Shown here: positions 56,808-64,000 of the stretch, one piece after another | How the letters are laid out: every line of letters starts with the position of its first letter | Position numbering within the stretch: the first letter of the stretch is position 1 | Assembly: GCA_015680685.1 (NCBI GenBank) | Contig: MNCI01024031.1 | Span: 662,415-726,414 of the forward strand | Direction: 5' to 3' | Source of the DNA: Gnetum montanum | Taxonomy: Eukaryota > Streptophyta > Gnetopsida > Gnetales > Gnetaceae | DNA: 64,000 nt | Translations under genes and position numbers: made by a program | Notes under the pieces: generated by a model | Told to the model about the DNA's origin: nothing | The model's database searches: none | Seen by the model: only the letters and a program-made list of their open reading frames with translations

Positions 56808-57672
56808 TGATGAGTGGTGAGGTACCCCTACACTCAACCATAGGAATACAAGCATTCACACACGATCTGGTTGAACTCCATGGACAGGCTAGTTGTGGTA
56901 TCTAGATAGTTACACATTGATCGCAGTTCACTGTCTTCCCACCTAGACTAGTATTTTCTTTGTCATGTATGGTTTAGTCCAAAGTGATGCGTATGATGTG
57001 ATCCTAAACTAGTGCTACTCCTAGAGACAATGGAAAATAATCTTGATTAAATTAATAAGAAATAGTAAATGAAGTCTAAGCTAGCCTAAGTGCAATGAGC
57101 ATCCATTCCTTAATCATTCGTACACATCTTGGACCTTGTGCATGACTACTACTAGGATTACTAAGTGTAGATCCTAGGTACACTACTGGGTTACCAAGTA
57201 GTCACACTTAAATGCTTGTGATTAAATCATACTCATTCCACAGTTAACAACAAAAATAGTAAATGATGGTAAAGAAATATTAACTAAGAAAACAATAAAT
57301 AACAATAAAAATTAAATAATTAAAACTAAGTGAATGCTGCAATGATGAAGTAATCTCGATCTTTATTGCCAATCATGTGCATGTCCAAGTACGTCACATT
57401 CAAATAAAGGTTCTATACAATTATAAGCATCACACTGTGAGCATGCACTTGGGAAAATAGTCTAACTCCTACAAAAACAAACTACAAGAGCTTCCCTACA
57501 ATTAACCCAAAAGATACCTAAGTGTGGCAAGAGCCCACTTATTTATAGGCTAAAACAGGCTCCACATAAATGGGCCTATGTTGAAGCATGGAGGGATGCA
57601 TCGAAGCGGCCGTGTATACGGGGCCCCGTATACATGGCCTAGTCGACGCATCGACTGTTTAGTGCTTCATCA
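56808..57672 (-). repeat. E 3' LTR (865 bp)
   Basis: Pair of 62777-63642, with many extra C to T and G to A changes. U3 end holds a perfect 22-bp palindrome centred on GGGGCCCC (57613-57634), which is not in the other LTR in this form. TATA-like CTATAAATA on the minus strand near 57540-57550. Confidence 0.93.
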
Positions 57673-57884
57673 TACCCCCACAACTGAGTAAAAACTTTTC
57701 CTTGAGTTAAAGAAAGTGAGGAACAAGCTCAATTGAATATACAGTGGATAGGTATGGGATTATTGACTAACTAGAAATTTATTCATGTCGTAATGGATAT
57801 GACAAAATTGGGACACAGGCACAAAATAAAAAAATTTATCGGAACTCATGTTGTTCTTGGTGGTGGTGGTTCCTCCATGGGTCT
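57673..57884 (-). other. E PPT and subterminal block
   Basis: Minus-strand ACTCAGTTGTGGGGGTA precedes the LTR and is the PPT. The block GGTATGGGATTATTGACTA (57751-57769) recurs in M1 at the same distance from the LTR (8035-8053). The last five bases are GGTCT, the target duplication of the nested solo LTR. Confidence 0.65.
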
Positions 57885-58567
57885 TGATGAGTGGCGAGGT
57901 ACCCCTACACTGAACCATGCGAAACGAGCGTAGCACGTGCGATCTGGTCGAATTACGCAGACTAAATGCCTAAATGCCCTATGGAATACTTGGGGTTAAT
58001 CATTCGTTGTCTTCCCAGACTTACTTGTTGTTGTCACGATGTATGGTTAAGTAAGTCCGAGGTATATGATTTTTTTGGTCTTTTATGGTTTTATGTCTTC
58101 TATACTAAGAGCAAAGGGTTGAGAAAACTAACTAATTCTAACTAATGTCCTAAGTCTAATTTAACTAGCGTCAGCATCCGTTCCCACTTACCGGACACAC
58201 CCTGAACTATGCAAGTGNNNNNNNNNNNNNNNNNNNNNNNNNNNNGTAAATAACATTAATTAAACCTATCCATGCACTGCAAGGTTTATCCACAAAGCTT
58301 GTCTTTATTGCCGTACACAACTTGCGTTCAAGTACAAAGCTGCTCGAATAAAGAACCGTTCACTTGGGGGACTCCTACTGCGGGCACATGGAAAATATTC
58401 TATCTCTGGGGTGATCAATCCGCCAGAGCTTTGCTACTTCTAGCCTATTATTGGAAATGAGGGGAGTGCCGCCTCTTATTTATAGATTTGACGATGGACC
58501 GTGATATCGTGAAGGCCATGATATCACGTACACGATATCGTGGCTCATGCGATATTGCGTCTCATCA
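57885..58567 (-). repeat. Solo LTR nested in E
   Basis: Starts TGATGAGTGGCGAGGTACCCC and ends GCGTCTCATCA (plus-strand reading) with exact target duplication GGTCT (57880-57884 and 58568-58572). It belongs to the M1 LTR type (GTCTTCCCAGACTTACTTGT, GTATATGATTTTT). Contains the 28-N gap. The U3 end has repeated CGTGATATCGTG/GATATCACG dyads. Confidence 0.92.
58218..58245. other. Assembly gap (28 N)
   Basis: Inside the solo LTR nested in E. Related LTRs have here the conserved core with ACTGGGATTACCAAGCG. Confidence 0.95.
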
Positions 58568-58572
58568 GGTCT

Positions 58573-60360
58573 CTTCCCTTGTCCTGTGCATCGGGCTTCT
58601 GAGATTGATACCATTGAAGAAGCACTTGACATTTCTCCTCTTCTATATAAGGATTATGAGCCATCCATGCTGATGTTCCAATGTTTGATGGAGTTGACAT
58701 TTCCCATGGGCACGGCAGCTGTGGGAATACTTGATTGGCCTTGACATGCCATGCCACAGATAGCCATCATTCTTCTTCATAGGCTTGGGCTCCGACCTCT
58801 CCACCTTTTGCATGGCTAGCTTGTGCAGTGATAAGAGGTCCCTGATGGATGCTGAATGATTGTGCCTTCTGCTCCACATGTTCTACATGAGGTCCTTGGC
58901 TTTTGCCTCCCCCCTAGGCATTTAAGTGCACCTTGAGAAGGTCCTCCTTGTTGTCCTCTTTTTAAAGCCATCTATAATCACACAAAGATCAATTGTTAGC
59001 AAGGTTATTGAAAGAAGTTCAATTATTTCATACCTTATTTATTGCCTTAAGTAATTGTTGAATTCTTTGCTTAGTGTGATTTTAGAGTTAGACAGTTTTT
59101 CAAGGAAGTTGCCCTAAAAAGTTTAATGTTGGGCATAGTTTGTTTAGGTGACACATCAAAGGACCTAGTTTTGAGGAACGTTTGATAAAATGATGACAAA
59201 GGAAAGAATAGATTTGGCAATGAAGTACTCGGAGGGTATAAGATGATGTGGTGGTGTGCAACAAGTACAAATTACAAAATTCACGCAAGTGGGTCCTCCC
59301 CAAAGAAGGTTCCAACCTATAATGCCCTTGCGTAACCACACCTTAAAATGTCCGTAGGCACTAGAAGGGTTAAATGTAATCTATACTGATGCAACAAAAC
59401 ACACACATGTAGATACCACCATGATGAGGTATGAATTCAATGCTACACAAGACACAAGTCACAAATACTTGAACAACGAGGTGGGATGAATCGAAGAAGG
59501 GATTGCAGAGATTGGAACATGAGGTAACTAACTCAAGGTACAACGAATCTTGATTGTAGGGCATGATTAATGTGTCATTAGCCCATCGCTCCAAAATCAA
59601 GACCAAGTCCATTCCTCTGATCAGTGACATCACATTGTTTCATCCAATGATGGAAACCCATAAGAGCACCATGACAGCAAGGCATACGATCACTTGGCGT
59701 TTTGTGCAAGGGAGGAGTGACTTGGAACTTTCTTTGCGGCATAATTTTTTGTTTGGCCACTTTGGCACATTTTCTTTTCCATTTTTTTGAAGTACTTAAT
59801 CCAAAGAAGCCACCTACCTTCAGGCATGGATGCATGTCTTTCCAGTGGGACCTCCTAGAATAGCGTTAGGTTCTTTATTGGGTGCCTTTAATACTCTTAC
59901 TCCCATTTTTTGTTAGATCTACAAGAATCTTAGTACAACCAAGCTGCATGATAGCACCTACAGATGTCACTAAAGATAATCCACAAGTCCCCTTGATGTC
60001 ACACCCTGGCCATTCCCTCTTAGTCCATCCTTCTTCGCTCTTGGCATAATGAGCACAAAATTACTTTAAGTTTTAATGATGTCAAGAATATCATCGTACC
60101 CAGAGTAGAACCTCTTATTAATAGAATGGTTGGGTGGATGTGATGGGCTCGCTATTCAAATAATTAGTCACCTAAGACTTGATAGCATAGAATAACACCT
60201 CAACCAACAAGTCACATGAGTGTTTTATTCGTAGATGATATTACTCATAAAAAGATAAAAAGACAAAAAGATAAAACAATAAATTAAAAGGTAAAAACTA
60301 GAAAACAAAAAGTTGAAAAATTAAAGAAACAGAAAAACATTTATTAATTCTGTGTTGTTA
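58573..60360 (-). other. E internal non-coding region
   Basis: No conserved protein on the minus strand. A block AAGTGGGTCCTCCCCAAAG (59286-59304) is shared with M1 (8731-8749). Short open stretches on either strand (58487-58879, 59100-59835) have no recognised match and no counterpart in M1, so I treat them as chance. Confidence 0.55.
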
Positions 60361-62629
60361 GAATGGAGGATACCCCCCATAATTAAATGGTTGATCATGG
60401 CTAGAATTAATAAGTGGAAGGTTAGGATCCTTGCATGTTGGAAATATTGGGACCCGATCATACTTACCCCATTGGGGTTCACACACTTGATTAGAGTTGA
60501 CATAGTTGGGCGAGTTATAAGATGTGGTTAATTTATAAGAAGTTGACCCACTATGGTACTTGTGACTGTAAGATGGTATGCAAGGATCAACATATCTCCC
60601 TATGTGGTAATATTCATTGGGCCCCATGGTGGTTGGAGTGTTGATTTGTGGCCTAGATAGAGTAACAGGAGGCATTGAGTTCGAGGAAGAAGATGCATCA
60701 CAGTTGAACTTGTGCTGAGTTGGTGGATGCAGTGGTTTCAGAACTATGTTGTCTCTTTCTATGATCATGCCTAAAGAAAGGATGCTTTCAACGTTGTGGA
60801 GGACCTCCACTACTATTAATAGTAGCAGCACAAGTAACGTTTTTGGGTTGGTGTTGTGGTGCAAAATCTTCTAGCATAGCTGGTGGTGATGTAGAAGAGG
60901 GTGAAGTATGAGAATATTGAGGTTGAGGAGAAGTGTAAGGCACATGAGGTGGTGATCTTGTTGGAGAGGACATGGATGGATAATACTCGGGAGAATGATA
61001 ACGACAAGGTGAGATAGAGGATGCTGATCCTGTTGGGGAAATAGGGTGTTGAACATAATAAGCATTTGGTGTTGGGACATATGGGGGGTATGGTCTGGTT
61101 GGCGGTGGCCTCCCCCACGACTGAGGTTTTTTCCAATATGGTTGGACACAGTAATTTTGTATGAACTCTGGATGTAACATTCCTCCCCAATGCTCATGTA
61201 CATGTGACAAGATTGGGCATTGACCTTTGGGGTAATCATACAAGCAAATATTACATTGATACGTATGATTGGAAGTTGAGTTCTTATCCTTATTCTCTTC
61301 AACCCTTCTTTTTGATTGTCTAGTGGTGTTCTATCCTGTTTCTTGGTTTATCATGGTTCTTCCTCTAATAATGTTGGCATATTCTCCACATCTTTCATGT
61401 ACCGAGTCCGTCATATTATTAATATTTTCCTCAATTTCATCTAGTAATTGTAGGATTGGCAAAGATGATTCCACCTCCTTGAAGTGAGTTGATTTCTCCT
61501 CCTCATGATCATGGACCCTTGTTAAATTGAGATTTTGGTCTTGTTGAGAACTTTCGACATTCTTCCATTTGGCTATTTCTCCTTCTTCTTTTGCTACCTA
61601 CTTAATAAGCTCTTGGAATTGATGGGTTCATAGCTCATATAGTTGACCTCGGGCATACATCCCTAGGATCTCCCTCGTTTCATTATAGAGCCCATCTATG
61701 ATATGGTACATTAGCCTTTCCTCGGAGAACCCATGGCCTGGGCAATTGTTTAATAGTGCATAATATCTTTCTAAGGCCATGTCCAAGGGTTCATGTTGTG
61801 CTTGTTTCCACTCTTGGATTTGTCTCCTCAAGGCTGACACTCTTGCATAAGTTTGATATCTTTCATTGAAGAGTTCTACCATTGTCAACCAACTTCGAAT
61901 TGATTTTGGTTTTAAAGACCTATACCATACTTTTGCTTAGCCAATGAGTGTCATAGGAAAGAGCTTAAGTTTTTGCCACCCATTATCAATATTGTTCCAT
62001 GTACAAGCATTGTAGAAGGCTTGTAAATGTTGTTGCAGATCTAAATCATAGCCTCCTGAAAACTTGAGAAAGTTGTTTAAATTAAGCATGGGTAGACAGC
62101 TTTCCTTACGATGCCTACGGGCTATTCGAACAGCCTCTTGTATATGCATTAGGCTCTTAGTGGCCAGTAGGGGTTCATTGTCACTAGGTAGGTTATGAGT
62201 TTGCGAGTTGTGATGATGTTGTCTTTGTTCATGTTGGCATTTCTGAATTTGCCCGTGGGTTCGATTTCTATTTTTACATCGACCCCTAGAGAGATGATCA
62301 TCCATGTCACGACCTGACGTTGAAGGAGCAAAGGAAGAGAAAGAGCTGGAAGACTCGTCATGACTTTTGTAAGTCTCCCAATCATCCTTGGATAAATTTC
62401 TGTTAATTATTGAGAAGGTCCCAGGTCTTATGGGCCCCCTCATTCTATGGGATGTCCCATCCTCGCTAGAGGTGTCAAAATTGGATGACGAGAGTCCTTG
62501 AGTATCGTTGGGGTGTTTATGAACATATGAAACTCCTGCATGAGATTGAGTACTCCAAACTTCTTCGTTGGTTCTCCAATGAATTGCATTGCTAGATGTT
62601 GCATTATCACTATCTTGTGAAAGAGACAT
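60361..62629 (-). pseudogene. gag of element E, nearly open
   Basis: Start at Met 62629 (MSLSQDSDNATSSNAIHW), 124 bp after the PBS. Open to 61937 (230 residues): a Ser-rich and charged N-terminus, then LPMLNLNNFLKFSGGYDLDLQQHLQAFYNACTW. A TAA (for CAA) follows, then the retrotransposon gag core AKVWYRSL, TMVELFNERYQTYARVSALRRQIQEWKQAQHEPLDMALERYYALLNNCPGHGFSEERLMYHIIDGL (61888-61690), a coiled linker, the Cys/His motif CNICLYDYPKGQCPILSH (61255-61202) and a long Pro/Ser/Tyr-rich tail to 60790. The remainder to 60361 is degraded. It would form particles; Pro-rich tail function unknown. Confidence 0.82.
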
Positions 62630-62752
62630 CGTTGTAAATTTGTGTGTGATTTTATTGTAATTATTATTATTATCTTTTTTTTTTCCTGAAAGATATGTCG
62701 TTAATACTTTGTTATAGTGATCTTATATGATGTAACTAATCTTAATAATTAG

Positions 62753-62776
62753 CATCGTCCCTGGCAACGGCACCAA
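62753..62776 (-). other. Primer-binding site of E (tRNA-Asp type)
   Basis: Minus strand TTGGTGCCGTTGCCAGGGAC, the best preserved of the four tRNA-Asp-type sites in the window, directly next to the LTR end CATTCATCA. Confidence 0.85.
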
Positions 62777-63642
62777 TGATGAATGGTGAGGTACCCCTAC
62801 ACTCAACCATACGAATATGAGCGTTCACACATGGTCCGGTCGAACTCCGTGGACATGCTAGTTGTGGTATCTAGATAGTTACACGTTGATCGTAGTTCAC
62901 CGTCTTCCCACCTGGACTAGTATTTGCTTTGTCACGTATGGTTTAGTCCAGAGTGAGGCGTATGATGTGATCCTAAACTAGTGCTACTCCTAGAGACAAT
63001 GGAAAATAATCTTGATTAAATTAATAAGCAATAGGAAATGAAGTCTAAGCTAGCCTAAGTGTGATGAGCATCCGTTCCTTAATCATCCGTACACATCTTG
63101 GACCTCGTGCACAACTACTACTGGGATTACCAAGCGTAGATCCTAGGTACGCTACTGGGTTACCAAGTAGTCACACTTAAATGCTTGTGATTAAGTCGTA
63201 CTCATTCCGCAGTTAACAACAAGAATAGTAAATGATGGTAAAGACATATTAACTAAGAAAACAATAAATAACAATAACAATTAAATAATTAAAACTAAGT
63301 GAATGCTGCAATGATGAAGTAATCTCGATCTTTATTACCGATCATGTGCATGTCTAAGTACGTCACACTTGAATAAAGGTTCCGTACAATTACAAGCATC
63401 ACACTGCGAGCATGCACTTGGGAAAATAGTCTAACTCCTACGAAAACAAACTGCAAGAGCTTCCCTACACTTAACCCAAAAGATACCTAAGTGTGGCCGA
63501 AGCCCACTTATTTATAGGCTAAAACAAGCTTCGAGTAAATGGGGGCCACGTCGATGCATGGAGGGATGCGTAGACAGGGCCGCATGAATGCGGCTACGTA
63601 TACAAGGCTTAGTCGATGCATCGATTGTTTAGCGCTTCGTCA
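62777..63642 (-). repeat. E 5' LTR (866 bp)
   Basis: Pair of 56808-57672, less decayed. Plus-strand reading TGATGAATGGTGAGG to GCGCTTCGTCA. TATA-like CTATAAATA on the minus strand near 63508-63518; conserved core CTACTGGGATTACCAAGCG and CTACTGGGTTACCAAG near 63117-63166. Confidence 0.93.
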
Positions 63643-64000
63643 CTACATCTCTTCTTTTCCAACAAAACACAATAATAACAATAATAGGAGATTGAATCTT
63701 CTTTATCAGCACAACAATAACAAGAATAGGAGATTGAATCTTCTTTATCAGCACAACAATAGCATTGTTATCTCCGCATCTTATCCAATAACGTAATCAC
63801 CTATGAGCATGTATGAAATAATTTAAATATTGTACACATCAAAAAATGCCTATCCTAAACAACACAACCTGCAATCCACGACTTGGCAAAAAGATGCATA
63901 ACGAGTTTAATTGTTGATTGAAAAGCTCATTCTCATTTTCACGAACACGTGGCGAAATGGTTGATTATCATCATTTTCACGAACACGTGGTGACATGTCA
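63643..64000. other. Flank of E with short tandem duplications and two G-boxes
   Basis: A 42-bp unit occurs twice (GGAGATTGAATCTTC marker at 63687 and 63729). TTTCACGAACACGTGG occurs twice (63937 and 63975), 38 bp apart, each with the palindrome CACGTG (63946-63951 and 63984-63989). CACGTGG is the plant G-box/ABRE-type core; with no gene visible here, a regulatory role is only possible. The open stretch 63539-63796 only reads through the 42-bp repeat. Confidence 0.45.

Larger units (their letters stand above)
56808..63642 (-). mobile_element. Element E: gag-only LTR retrotransposon
   Basis: Minus-strand element of 6835 bp with LTRs 56808-57672 and 62777-63642 (865/866 bp) and exact target duplication CTACA (56803-56807, 63643-63647). 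PBS and gag are present on the minus strand; nothing resembling protease, RT, RNase H or integrase follows, even allowing stops. About 2.7 kb between gag and the 3' LTR is non-coding, with short blocks shared with M1. A solo LTR is nested at 57885-58567. Few stops in gag and closely matching LTRs make E the youngest of the large elements. It would depend on an A-like partner for pol. Confidence 0.88.

Overview
This window is plant nuclear DNA made almost entirely of old, nested LTR retrotransposons. I see no intact host gene. The elements are Ty3/gypsy with a tRNA-Asp type primer-binding site, plus one small Ty1/copia element. Their LTRs are well preserved but their coding regions are riddled with stops, many of them TAG or TAA where CAG or CAA is expected, and TGA where CGA is expected. 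That is the decay expected of cytosine-methylated, silenced plant DNA. The two recognisable host-gene pieces are a leucine-rich-repeat stretch of an NLR resistance gene and a thaumatin-like protein fragment. A large, repeat-rich genome, perhaps a gymnosperm, is the likely source, but no marker fixes the species. Five assembly gaps (four single Ns and one run of 28 Ns) sit in repeats and have left artefactual duplications or deletions.

Layout. A degraded Ty3/gypsy element (D, + strand) occupies 1-3486 and resumes at 36589. Its integrase is split by element A (3487-36588, + strand, LTRs 830/831 bp). A in turn carries three insertions. The first is M1 (7195-14487, - strand, TSD CTTAT), a relative of A that lacks RT, RNase H and integrase. 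The second is B (15477-26837, + strand, Athila-like), inserted in A's reverse transcriptase. The third is an unidentified ~1.27 kb insert near 27660-28930 in A's RNase H. Conceptual removal of M1 and B restores the A reading frame across each junction, and removal of A restores the D integrase frame.

From 36589 to about 51300 lie D's 3' portion and a second, related block. Each consists of a tandem-repeat array (121-bp unit at 37.7-38.6 kb; about 80-bp unit at 44.3-46.1 kb), then a decayed ORF of unknown family ending in a coiled coil, then an AT-rich LTR-like segment. A solo LTR (48431-49227) sits in the second block. From 51300 to 56800 the sequence is AT-rich with a solo LTR (53173-53860) and a 1.5-kb internally deleted copia element (53990-55534). 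The last part is element E (56808-63642, - strand, TSD CTACA), a gag-only element that itself holds a solo LTR (57885-58567, TSD GGTCT).

A, M1, E and the three solo LTRs belong to one superfamily. They share LTR ends TGATGA...TCATCA, a conserved duplicated LTR core, a short PPT (ATGGGGGTA-like), a tRNA-Asp PBS and, in the three elements with gag, an unusual Cys/His motif. A would be the pol-bearing type; M1 and E look like non-autonomous derivatives that kept gag and terminal signals and would have needed pol in trans. This is inference. The most unusual items are the host NLR and thaumatin fragments inside one B LTR, the RNase H-RT-RNase H-integrase order in D, and the non-canonical gag Cys/His motif.
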